The notes under the pieces are model-generated. The model did not search any database. It was given only the letters and a program-made list of their open reading frames with translations, and had not been told where the DNA came from. This document shows positions 1 to 5,281 of a DNA stretch of 6,429 nucleotides, piece after piece. The DNA is from Methanosarcinales archaeon. Lineage in GTDB: Archaea; Halobacteriota; Methanosarcinia; Methanosarcinales; Methanogasteraceae. The stretch spans positions 1 to 6,429 of the forward strand of contig QMVM01000115.1 of the NCBI GenBank assembly GCA_003661105.1, read 5' to 3'. A program made the position numbers and the translations under genes. Positions within the stretch are counted from its first letter, which is position 1; every line of letters starts with the position of its first letter.

Positions 1-132
1 CGAGAATATGAGAAAGGAATCAAGTTTTCGGATGACGATATGGCGCAACTACAACTACAACCACACTCATTGCATCCTAAATGGAATTATTCTATATTAT
101 CAAGAGATTCTGGTGTACGTGGGGGGAGTTGA
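1..132 (+). CDS. C-terminal end of an ISAzo13-type transposase (partial, enters from left edge)
   Basis: Reading from base 1, the plus strand gives 43 codons and a TGA stop. The visible peptide contains YEKGIKFSDDDM and then PHSLHPKWNYSI. This matches from memory the C-terminal end of the ISAzo13 / Rhodopirellula-type DDE transposases, which typically end with YPKGIKVSDEEM, a few residues, then HEFHGEWNYTI. These enzymes cut and join DNA to move their insertion sequence. The catalytic DDE residues lie outside the window, so I cannot tell whether the gene is intact. About eleven residues follow the WNYSI block, slightly more than usual. It is the only plus-strand gene here and converges on the GXGXG gene. 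I do not recognise the right terminal inverted repeat of the element. Confidence 0.72.
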   Translation, partial: REYEKGIKFSDDDMAQLQLQPHSLHPKWNYSILSRDSGVRGGS

Positions 133-160
133 TTTTGATATGTTATTTTTCTATGGACAC

Positions 161-196
161 TAAGATGAGGAGGGGCGGGCAACCGCCCCCTTCTTA
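161..196 (+). terminator. Strong GC-rich hairpin between convergent genes
   Basis: GGGGCGG (172-178) pairs perfectly with CCGCCCC (183-189) across a GCAA loop, a GNRA-type tetraloop if transcribed rightwards. An outer arm TAAGA (161-165) pairs with TCTTA (192-196). It lies 29 bases after the transposase stop and about 90 bases after the minus-strand GXGXG stop, so it could serve either transcript. No long T-run follows directly on either strand. A smaller hairpin, ATCGG/CCGAT (197-213), sits next to it. Confidence 0.5.
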
Positions 197-229
197 ATCG
201 GCGGTTTTCCGATCCCATTCCAGAAGATA

Positions 230-245
230 ATAAAAAGTCTCAAAA
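230..245. repeat. 16-base direct repeat, left copy
   Basis: ATAAAAAGTCTCAAAA here is identical to 2788-2803. Both copies are preceded by CCCATTC, at 214-220 and 2765-2771, with spacers of different length. On the minus strand each copy lies shortly downstream of a gene end and reads as two T-tracts, as in an archaeal T-rich terminator. The two copies also bracket the four-gene redox cluster. Confidence 0.6.
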
Positions 246-289
246 ATTAACACAAAGACCCGAAATTATCCGCCACGCAGGCGCCATGA

Positions 290-1273
290 TTAGTCCACCC
301 TGCGCATCACAAGAGAACCGTCCCTCATCGGAACCGCCACATACGCATCCGACTCGTCCACCTCGTACTTGCTGTACCGCATCGATTCGAACCTGCCGGC
401 ACCGACAAGTTTACGGATAAGCGACATGTCAGCACCCGTGATCCGGGTCTTCTCCGCAGGCGGACTGGTCGCAATCTTCCTCCGGGAATATATCGCACCA
501 CCTTTCATATCAGCCCCGGCATAGCCCATGCCGCCCCCGACCAGCAGCACGCCACGTTTCATGTATGCGCCTGCGAACTCTCCCACCACCCCGCGGACAA
601 CCACAGTTCCACCGTTTAGATGGGCGCCCGTGTTCATTCCAGCATCTCTCGTGACCGTAACCGTGCCCTGCCGCATGAGTAGCCCGGTCCCGTTGTGGGC
701 ATCGCCTTCTACGATCACATCGACCGGACAATCGCACCGTGCACACAGGGTTCCGCGCAGGATGCCGTCGTTTAAAACCAGTCGCAGTCCCACACCCCCC
801 GGATCCAGTGAATTGGACACTGGCACCTCGTGCCGGTGGTTGCAGAGAAGATCGGTTACGGATACGAACTTGCGATACCCTGCCACATCGGAGCGCACCT
901 CGATGATATTTCCAAGCGGTTCCTCGACCATGCCAGAGACGTAGACTGCTCCTGCGACCATACCAAGTCCGGCTTCGGAGCCCACATCCCCATCTACAAA
1001 GATCCGGGATGTGGTTCTGGTTCCAATTCCGCCAGTACCGCCCAGGTGCCTGATATCCGCACCCATGCCCTGTGCAAGACGTTTCCCCACATCGCCCGTT
1101 ATGTGAACCTCTGTCTCCATTTTAAGCGCATCCGTAAGGTCGCGGTAGGTGTATTCTGTGCCGTTCTGGTAGGGGGTGGGGGTGTCGGGGTCAAACTGGC
1201 GGTTGTGCCAGCAGAAATCAAACGTGTAATCACAGAGGTTGTCCACACGGGAGAGTAACTCGATTTCGATCAC
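290..1273 (-). CDS. GXGXG beta-helix protein (glutamate synthase domain 3 / FwdC-like)
   Basis: This 327-residue protein carries repeated glycine-rich turns of the GXGXG family, the right-handed parallel beta-helix found at the C-terminus of glutamate synthase large subunits and in FwdC/FmdC of formylmethanofuran dehydrogenase. Examples are GMGADIRHLGGTGGIG (69-84), GDVGSEAGLGMVAGAVYVSG (95-114), GMNTGAHLNGGTVVVRG (212-228) and GGGMGYAGADMKGGAIY (246-262). Cys177, Cys180 and Cys182 form a CARCDC motif between helical turns, which might bind metal; this is an inference. No amidotransferase or flavin domain is present, so it is a stand-alone scaffold or subunit. The start is GTG, three bases after the TAA of the upstream ferredoxin gene, so translation is probably coupled. 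The two may form a complex. The gene is clearly more GC-rich than the membrane genes upstream. The family is fairly sure; the reaction is unknown. Confidence 0.83.
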   Translation of the reverse strand: MIEIELLSRVDNLCDYTFDFCWHNRQFDPDTPTPYQNGTEYTYRDLTDALKMETEVHITGDVGKRLAQGMGADIRHLGGTGGIGTRTTSRIFVDGDVGSEAGLGMVAGAVYVSGMVEEPLGNIIEVRSDVAGYRKFVSVTDLLCNHRHEVPVSNSLDPGGVGLRLVLNDGILRGTLCARCDCPVDVIVEGDAHNGTGLLMRQGTVTVTRDAGMNTGAHLNGGTVVVRGVVGEFAGAYMKRGVLLVGGGMGYAGADMKGGAIYSRRKIATSPPAEKTRITGADMSLIRKLVGAGRFESMRYSKYEVDESDAYVAVPMRDGSLVMRRVD

Positions 1274-1276
1274 GGA

Positions 1277-1648
1277 TTAGCACCCATGTATCAGCGAGGG
1301 GAGACACTGTGTGCATACCCACAGGCTTTCTTTCTTGTGGCGTACTGGCAGCAGGTAGCGATACTCAGCTCCGGACTCGCATTTGAAACACTGGATAGAT
1401 ACATCCTTTTGCGGATCTTGGGCGGCTGCCTTTTCCGCATCGAACGCCACAGTCTGGCGCTCCTCGATAGATATGGCGCCTTCCGGACATATCCCGCTGC
1501 AGAACCCCATGCCGTCACAAAGTTCCTCGGATATAACTTTTGCCTTGCCGTCGATGATCCGGATCGCGCCCTCTGTGCATGGGGAAATGCATTTTCCGCA
1601 TCCGGTACATTTTTCCGCATCAATCACAACTATCATGCGTTTAATCAT
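1277..1648 (-). CDS. 4Fe-4S ferredoxin with C-terminal CxxC/CxxC domain
   Basis: This is a 123-residue soluble electron carrier. Residues 14-24 are CTGCGKCISPC, a classical CxxCxxCxxxC site. The second site is CDGMGFCSGICP (44-55), where Met47 stands at the usual second cysteine, as in ferredoxins with an LCDGLGAC-type motif; one cluster may therefore be three-cysteine ligated or atypical. The C-terminal third has two further pairs, CFKC (87-90) and CTQC (112-115), followed by LPSLIHG. This looks like a zinc-ribbon or extra metal site. The ATG at 1648 is preceded by GGGGA six bases upstream. A second ATG lies four codons later, so that start is also possible. It sits between the membrane polyferredoxin (77-base gap) and the GXGXG gene (3-base gap). 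I infer it carries electrons between the two. Confidence 0.87.
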   Translation of the reverse strand: MIKRMIVVIDAEKCTGCGKCISPCTEGAIRIIDGKAKVISEELCDGMGFCSGICPEGAISIEERQTVAFDAEKAAAQDPQKDVSIQCFKCESGAEYRYLLPVRHKKESLWVCTQCLPSLIHGC

Positions 1649-1668
1649 GGTAATTCCCCGATATCTTC

Positions 1669-1681
1669 AAATGATTCATTT
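1669..1681. promoter_or_regulatory. Short perfect dyad upstream of the ferredoxin gene
   Basis: AAATGATTCATTT is symmetric, with six-base arms around a central T, and lies about 20 bases upstream of the ferredoxin start in the only sizeable gap of the cluster. It could be an operator, but a dyad this short in AT-rich DNA can occur by chance. Confidence 0.2.
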
Positions 1682-1725
1682 CGTAGTGCCTACATTACAA
1701 CTCTGCTATCGAAACCTTGCAATGA

Positions 1726-2400
1726 TTAGCCAAGTTTACAACTGCTTTGCGCCCGAACAACGTTTTCCCGAAATTTCAAAGCATTTCTCGGACATTTTTC
1801 TACACAATTCGAACATTTTATACAGTCGAAATTGCTAACTTCTCCGGATTGTTTGAACGATCCCGGATATATATTAACAGGGCAGACTTTTTTACATACT
1901 CCGCATTCAGTGCAAGCATCAGAGACCTGCAAAATATATTTTTCCCGCCCCAGCAGTCCTTGTAATGTCCCCATCGGACAAAAAGCACACCATATCCGGG
2001 GATTGTAAAATATTCCTAATAGTACTGCGATAATGCTTGTTACTATGCACATTATTACAAATACAAAACCTATTTTATTCAGGTCCCCATTCGCTTGAAT
2101 CAGTCGATGAAGCATAAAAGCCATCATTCCACAGAATATTACACTTCTGAAGACTAAATTTTTTAAAAACGATGGAATAGGCGTATTCATACTAACAACT
2201 TTAAGCATTCGCTCTAAGAATGACCCGCGAGGGCAAAACCATCCGCACCAATATCGTCCCTTAAATACGGATAATGTTAAAAAAACTATCATCATAGCTA
2301 ACACGACATAACCCATATAATGCCACCAAAGTCCAACAAAAATAATTAGTGGAAGTAACCACCACATTACCATTTGTATCCTTTCTCTTTTTATCGTCAT
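1726..2400 (-). CDS. NapH/CcoG/NosR-like membrane polyferredoxin
   Basis: This 224-residue membrane protein has about four hydrophobic segments (roughly 9-29, 30-46, 82-100 and 110-132). It carries the two CxxxCP/CxxCP boxes of the NapH/CcoG/NosR family: CGWFCP (52-57) after the second segment and CAFCP (138-142) after the fourth. A double ferredoxin domain follows, CTECGVCKKVCP (163-174) and CIKCSNCVEKCP (193-204). Family members move electrons between quinol-level or membrane donors and soluble or periplasmic acceptors, so I infer a membrane electron gate for the ferredoxin and GXGXG protein encoded next. The ATG overlaps the TGA of the upstream small gene (ATGA), a sign of translational coupling. 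The DNA is visibly AT-rich compared with the GXGXG gene. All expected cysteines are present and it looks intact. The specific subfamily and redox partner are unknown. Confidence 0.88.
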   Translation of the reverse strand: MTIKRERIQMVMWWLLPLIIFVGLWWHYMGYVVLAMMIVFLTLSVFKGRYWCGWFCPRGSFLERMLKVVSMNTPIPSFLKNLVFRSVIFCGMMAFMLHRLIQANGDLNKIGFVFVIMCIVTSIIAVLLGIFYNPRIWCAFCPMGTLQGLLGREKYILQVSDACTECGVCKKVCPVNIYPGSFKQSGEVSNFDCIKCSNCVEKCPRNALKFRENVVRAQSSCKLG

Positions 2401-2618
2401 GTTCTTTGCTCGTGGATTGTATATATACTGCGGTTTTCAGGGTTCTTGTGAGTCATGCGTAAATCTTTCAATTGTTTACTGCTACAGTAATATGTGTTGC
2501 GAGTATATAACATTATGGTGCGGAAACCGCCCATAAATTGTACGAGAAGTACGAAAACCAATATGGTGATATGTAAATGATGAGTCTTTTTAATTTCTTC
2601 CGATCGGTTGAAAAACAT
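2397..2618 (-). CDS. Small single-TM membrane protein, first gene of redox operon
   Basis: This is a 73-residue protein that I do not recognise. After a charged start (MFFNRSEEIKKTHHLH) comes one hydrophobic segment, ITILVFVLLVQFMGGF, then a basic, polar tail containing one cysteine. It ends in an ATGA overlap with the NapH-like gene, which argues that it is real and translated with it. I chose the ATG at 2618. An in-frame GTG at 2639 would add seven residues but has no visible ribosome binding site. It may be a small subunit or anchor of the NapH-like protein; that is an inference from position only. Confidence 0.6.
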   Translation of the reverse strand: MFFNRSEEIKKTHHLHITILVFVLLVQFMGGFRTIMLYTRNTYYCSSKQLKDLRMTHKNPENRSIYTIHEQRT

Positions 2619-2667
2619 GATGCCAATCTTTGCAAACACTTTTGTACTATTAGAGTGGTGGAATCAA

Positions 2668-2716
2668 TTAAATCAGTGTTAACATGTGGATAAAAGTTTT
2701 ATTTTCCACTGATTAA
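2668..2716 (-). promoter_or_regulatory. Promoter region of the redox operon with inverted repeats
   Basis: Upstream of the small membrane gene, the minus strand has a TATA-like stretch CTTTTATC (about 2689-2696) inside an AT-rich zone. It is framed by an inverted repeat, AATCAGTG (2671-2678) and CACTGATT (2707-2714). A dyad TAAAAGTTTTA (2691-2701) overlaps the TATA-like site. Inverted repeats on both sides of a TATA box are a common layout for archaeal repressors. The rest of 2640-2787 holds nothing else I can support. Confidence 0.35.
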
Positions 2717-2787
2717 TACGGATTACGCATTGACGGTGTAAATGACTTTTTAGATAGATAGTGCCCCATTCTGGCAGTTGTGCCTAT

Positions 2788-2803
2788 ATAAAAAGTCTCA
2801 AAA
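2788..2803. repeat. 16-base direct repeat, right copy
   Basis: This is the exact second copy of ATAAAAAGTCTCAAAA (230-245). Here it lies directly after the stop of the small zinc-finger gene on the minus strand and forms the T-rich part of its putative terminator. Confidence 0.6.
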
Positions 2804-2815
2804 GGTTATTTAACC
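2788..2815 (-). terminator. T-rich terminator after the small zinc-finger gene
   Basis: On the minus strand a weak GGTT/AACC stem (2804-2815), which contains the TAA stop, is followed at once by TTTTGAGACTTTTTAT. Two T-tracts right after a gene fit archaeal factor-independent termination. The stem alone is weak. Confidence 0.45.
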
Positions 2816-3073
2816 AAACTCCTTCTTCGTCTCTCCACATTTTACGCACCTGTACACATTATACTTCTTGTGATCTTTCAAGAGTTCAAACTCGTGGTCA
2901 CACTCAAGTGCCGGCTCTGGCTCGGGCTTCTTTTTCTTTGCCCCCGCGTCTGTTTTTGGTCCTGCCAGCAACTCTGCTAACTCGTCGATTCGCGGATCAG
3001 AATAGTTCCACTGCTCACGAGACTTGTTCAGGCGCCGGTACGAATCGCAGCAACAGGAACCGCTGGGTATCAA
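2810..3073 (-). CDS. Small zinc-finger-like protein
   Basis: This 87-residue protein is of unknown function. It starts with SGSCCCDSYRRLNKS, then a helix-like DPRIDELAELLAG, then a lysine/proline-rich linker (KKKKPEPEP). It ends with a probable zinc site of the form C-D-H-(14 residues)-Y-R-C-V-K-C-G, like short archaeal zinc ribbons. The start is TTG at 3073. Its first two bases overlap the TGA of the preceding frame (TTGA), which suggests coupling; there is no internal ATG or GTG. It ends at a T-rich terminator. It may bind nucleic acid or a protein partner, but nothing in the sequence decides this. Confidence 0.6.
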   Translation of the reverse strand: MIPSGSCCCDSYRRLNKSREQWNYSDPRIDELAELLAGPKTDAGAKKKKPEPEPALECDHEFELLKDHKKYNVYRCVKCGETKKEFG

Positions 3074-3249
3074 TAACCGCGGATCAATTCATCGAGGGCA
3101 TCAGGATCAAACTCCAGTTCAACCGACATTTCCAGCTTCAGTTCCAGTTCCGCACCTGGTCCCTGCTCATCACAGATGGCAACAACGCAATCGCCGTTTC
3201 TGACCAGTTTACCACTCACGGTATTGCCACAATCGACGGAAAGAGACAC
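3070..3249 (-). CDS. Short acidic 59-residue ORF after the third in-frame TAG
   Basis: A GTG at 3249 would start a 59-residue peptide containing DCGNTVSGKLVRNGDCVVAI and an acidic end, ELEFDPDALDELIRGY. No good ribosome binding site is visible. Just upstream in the same frame is a TAG (3262-3264), and beyond it lies the preceding ORF, so this piece may be the C-terminal domain of a longer protein rather than a gene of its own. The composition looks coding. It ends in a TTGA overlap with the zinc-finger gene. Confidence 0.45.
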   Translation of the reverse strand: MSLSVDCGNTVSGKLVRNGDCVVAICDEQGPGAELELKLEMSVELEFDPDALDELIRGY

Positions 3250-3261
3250 TCCGGTCGAAAA

Positions 3262-3504
3262 CTATTCTGTATCCCATTTTTCACATTCTAAAAATTCTTT
3301 TAACTCATTTAAGAGCTCAACGGTAGAAGAATAAAGAATCAGCTCCGTAAAATAATTTTCAATGCTAATTGAACCGGTGTCAGAGTCATGGCGTGTATTC
3401 GTAATCTTGAACTCATCAACCGATTCCTTCTGATCCCGACGATGTTTGAGATCAACATACACCGGAGGGAGATTGTATATATCGCAATCACCCGAATAGC
3501 ACAT
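3262..3504 (-). CDS. 80-residue ORF between in-frame TAG codons, unknown function
   Basis: From the ATG at 3504 the peptide begins MCYSGDCDIYNLPPVYVDL and ends with an acidic helix, TVELLNELKEFLECEKWDTE, then TAG. The first residues continue a cysteine-rich run (FDCDMCYSGDC) that begins upstream of the ATG. This suggests the true protein starts further upstream and that this is the middle of a longer product. No clear Shine-Dalgarno site precedes the ATG. I do not recognise the family. Confidence 0.45.
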   Translation of the reverse strand: MCYSGDCDIYNLPPVYVDLKHRRDQKESVDEFKITNTRHDSDTGSISIENYFTELILYSSTVELLNELKEFLECEKWDTE

Positions 3505-3561
3505 ATCGCAATCAAACGCAGCTTTTGGCTAGCATCCGGTGCAGAACGCATCGTGAGGCTC

Positions 3562-3984
3562 CTATTCGTCCGAGATACCGCAAATACTTTCGACAGGGTC
3601 ATAATTATCGCAGATATGACAGAATCCGTGGATTATCCAGTATTCTGACTCGAGCGCCTGATCAATTTTAAAATGCGCGAGAACGCACTCGGCTTCGGCA
3701 GCTATGTGGTCAGATCCACCTGAAGCATCCGTATGTTCCTCTGCGATTGCTTTCAGGCGTGGCACGATCTCAAGATTATGCTGATTATAGAAACAGCCAC
3801 ACAAAAACTCCCTATCTACAAGATATTCATCATCCTCTGATCTATCAAGAAGTTCTACCATAAAGTTAAACGACCGCTGGTCTTGTATCTGCGAGAGCGT
3901 GCCGATTGCATAGATCGTGTCGATTTCACGTCCGTATTTATCGAGTTCCGGGTTGTCCAGACGGTCATTGGTCTTATAGATCAA
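3562..3984 (-). CDS. HEAT-like repeat protein with cysteine-rich C-terminus
   Basis: The TTG at 3984 is the only usual start codon in this frame, but coding character clearly continues upstream of it: DDLCEDISKALVKIGTPAVQ (about 4050-3991) is a typical HEAT / PBS-lyase-like helix pair. A second HEAT-like unit, DTIYAIGTLSQIQDQRSFNF, follows within the ORF. Near the end is FCHICDNYDPVESIC, then TAG. HEAT repeats usually bind proteins. The frame is open back to the flavodoxin stop at 4216 without any ATG or GTG, so either the N-terminus has been lost or shifted, or an unusual start is used. The gene may be decayed. Confidence 0.55.
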   Translation of the reverse strand: MIYKTNDRLDNPELDKYGREIDTIYAIGTLSQIQDQRSFNFMVELLDRSEDDEYLVDREFLCGCFYNQHNLEIVPRLKAIAEEHTDASGGSDHIAAEAECVLAHFKIDQALESEYWIIHGFCHICDNYDPVESICGISDE

Positions 3985-4134
3985 TGGCTGAACAGCCGGG
4001 GTGCCGATCTTTACCAGTGCCTTTGATATATCTTCGCACAGATCATCCCAGTCGGGGATTGTGCCCCCGAGCGGTGTTTCCGGGTACTTGCTGCATCGAT
4101 GACCTGACGCTCTGACCTGATCACCGCAACATGG

Positions 4135-4144
4135 TTTATATGTT
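4135..4144 (-). promoter_or_regulatory. TATA-like box upstream of the HEAT-like gene
   Basis: The minus strand reads AACATATAAACC here, an archaeal TATA-like sequence in the gap after the flavodoxin. Transcription would begin about 25 bases downstream, near 4112. That supports a separate transcript for the HEAT-like gene, although no standard start codon follows soon after in its frame. Confidence 0.33.
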
Positions 4145-4215
4145 AGGGTGCGTGAGTTGATAGGCCCCGAGGTTGGTTTGCGCTTGCTTGTGATAGACTC
4201 GACAGGGGATAGATG

Positions 4216-4722
4216 TCACATCTTCGCAAGCATATCTTTGAATGCATCTCCTGCATTCCGCAGGTCTTCTTGATCCGGGTGGGTGCTTGCCCTTTCGTGC
4301 AGGGCGACCCGTTCAGGTGTGAGTGAATGTGGGTGGTCCGGCGGTAGCTTCTCAAACATCTTAATCAGTTTTGGAGCGACCTTTCCCTGACTTATGAAGT
4401 GCCCGATCAGGTCGTTGTCCGATCTAACCATCACCTCCGCACGTTTCATGCAGTCATTTGCATGTTCGGAGTCCGGATCTGCACCCAGTGTCATAAACAA
4501 TCCTACTTTCTTCCCCTTAATCATTCTAATGTACTCCTGAGCCTTCTTGTCAGGCAGCCCCTTATCCACCCAGAATCCCAGTGCTACGAAATCATAGTCC
4601 TCAAAACTTGGATCATCTTTTACAGGAGCAATTTTTGATCCTTCGGGCATGACCTCATAGATTGCATCCGCTACTTTCTTTGTGTTTCCCGTCCTGCTTG
4701 AATATACGACCAGCGTTCTCAT
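4216..4722 (-). CDS. Flavodoxin family protein
   Basis: This complete 168-residue flavodoxin-fold protein should bind FMN and carry one or two electrons in the cytoplasm. The N-terminus, MRTLVVYSSRTGNTKKVADA, has the phosphate-binding loop SSRTGNT at 8-14. The second FMN-side loop is probably ALGFWVDKGLPD (47-58), and the third is around FMTLGADPDSEHA. The GFWVDKG sequence resembles the flavodoxin branch that includes BilS-like proteins; I would not name it further. The start is an ATG preceded by GGTGATC five bases upstream, an excellent Shine-Dalgarno site. The repaired NrdD-like gene ends 65 bases upstream, so the two probably share a transcript. The flavodoxin could be the electron donor for a radical or reductase step, which is an inference from position. 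Confidence 0.9.
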   Translation of the reverse strand: MRTLVVYSSRTGNTKKVADAIYEVMPEGSKIAPVKDDPSFEDYDFVALGFWVDKGLPDKKAQEYIRMIKGKKVGLFMTLGADPDSEHANDCMKRAEVMVRSDNDLIGHFISQGKVAPKLIKMFEKLPPDHPHSLTPERVALHERASTHPDQEDLRNAGDAFKDMLAKM

Positions 4723-4787
4723 TTTCGATCACCAAATACCCAAATATGTTAGTTCATCGCTAATATTACTACTACCGAATTGTTTTT

Positions 4788-5145
4788 TCACTGCATCTCC
4801 GCGCCGGGAATGCTGTACCGACACCGGTCTTCGCACTCCTGTTTTTCGCGGAATTCCAACCGGATACCACCTGTATATACCCTGTGACGCGTGAAATCTG
4901 ATCCATGCAGTGCGATCCGCACGTGGAACACATCGGTTTTTCATATACGGGACATAATTCGGTGTGACTGGTAACATCAAGACACCTGCCCTCTGCATCA
5001 CGTACTGGTGCACAGGACGCAATGTTTGCGCTACTTCAGAGAAGTCTCCCCCCGTCTCTTCCTTCCATGCAACGCAGACATCCGGAAACGTTCCAAACGG
5101 CATCGCGACGAGTTCCTCTACATGTTTTTTTGTTGCTTCATCCAT
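4788..5145 (-). CDS. NrdD C-terminal-domain-like small protein, two frameshifts
   Basis: From the ATG at 5145 (AGGT nine bases upstream) the frame gives MDEATKKHVEELVAMPFGTF and later LPVTPNYVPYMK. It then hits GAAAAAC (4936-4942). Read one base back, the sequence becomes PMCSTCGSHCMDQISRVTGY and then VVSGWNSAK, where a second GAAAAAC (4841-4847) again needs a -1 step to reach KQECEDRCRYSIPGAEMQ and a TGA at 4788. The joined product would be about 119 residues. It matches the end of class III ribonucleotide reductase (NrdD): a CxxC zinc knuckle and an RVTGY site where the family holds its glycyl radical (Gly89 here), then GWN-x-x-K-x-Q-E. Without the shifts the frame runs on to 4729 with an implausible arginine-rich tail. 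It is much shorter than NrdD, so it is a stand-alone domain. The cause of the shifts (sequencing error, mutation or recoding) is open. Confidence 0.72.
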
Positions 5146-5172
5146 GATTATTCGACCTGCTGATATGAAAAG

Positions 5173-5181
5173 AGTATATAA
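5173..5181 (-). promoter_or_regulatory. TATA box of the NrdD-like/flavodoxin unit
   Basis: The minus strand reads TTATATACT here, about 30 bases before the ATG at 5145. Transcription would start within a few bases of that ATG, giving a very short leader. It lies after the cytochrome terminator, as expected for a new transcription unit. Confidence 0.5.
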
Positions 5182-5245
5182 CAAGCCATCCGTTGCATCA
5201 TCCTAATCCTTCCGGGTTCGTTGTTCGCACTCATTTAAAACTCCG

Positions 5246-5281
5246 AAAAAATAAGAAAGGGGGTTCGCCTACCCCCTTCTT
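5246..5281 (-). terminator. Terminator hairpin enclosing the cytochrome stop codon
   Basis: On the minus strand AAGAAGGGGG (5281-5272) pairs with CCCCCTTTCTT (5263-5253) with one bulged T. The eight-base loop contains the TAG stop of the cytochrome gene (5269-5271). A T6 tract (5251-5246) follows at once, giving a textbook intrinsic terminator. Confidence 0.85.

Larger units (their letters stand above)
3070..4215 (-). other. Single long frame interrupted only by three TAG codons
   Basis: From the flavodoxin TGA (4216-4218) down to the TGA at 3070-3072, one reading frame has no TAA or TGA. It has TAG at 3562-3564, 3529-3531 and 3262-3264. The peptide between the first two TAGs is EPHDAFCTGC, and after the second comes PKAAFDCDMCYSGDC. 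CxxC pairs therefore lie on both sides of, and between, the TAGs, as if one zinc-ribbon-like domain crossed them. This fits either a pseudogene with amber mutations or a protein made by amber readthrough. I separate this from the individual ORF entries because its status is undecided. Confidence 0.5.

Noticed and set aside
528..1258. Long plus-strand open frames opposite the GXGXG gene
   Set aside because: Their peptides are proline/threonine- or arginine-rich without recognisable motifs, while the minus strand has clear GXGXG repeats. They are mirror frames of a GC-rich gene.
290..1273. Calling the GXGXG gene a glutamate synthase subunit (gltB) or fwdC
   Set aside because: No amidotransferase, flavin or molybdenum/tungsten partner gene is in the window, and the neighbours are membrane and soluble ferredoxins. 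Only the fold is supported.
3906..4115. Plus-strand 69-residue ORF opposite the HEAT-like gene
   Set aside because: It has no motif or ribosome binding site, and the opposite strand has HEAT-like helices in frame.
4729..4787. Extension of the NrdD-like gene in its first frame to a TGA at 4729
   Set aside because: After the first GAAAAAC the first-frame peptide (RADRTAWIRFHASQG and onward) loses all family similarity, while the shifted frames restore it. The 4729 stop is reached only because the frame is broken.
5146..5271. TAG readthrough joining the cytochrome to the NrdD-like gene, which are in the same frame with only TAGs between them
   Set aside because: The PGF-CTERM tail must be at the C-terminus, a strong terminator surrounds this TAG, and the NrdD-like gene has its own TATA box and start. 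TAG acts as a real stop here.
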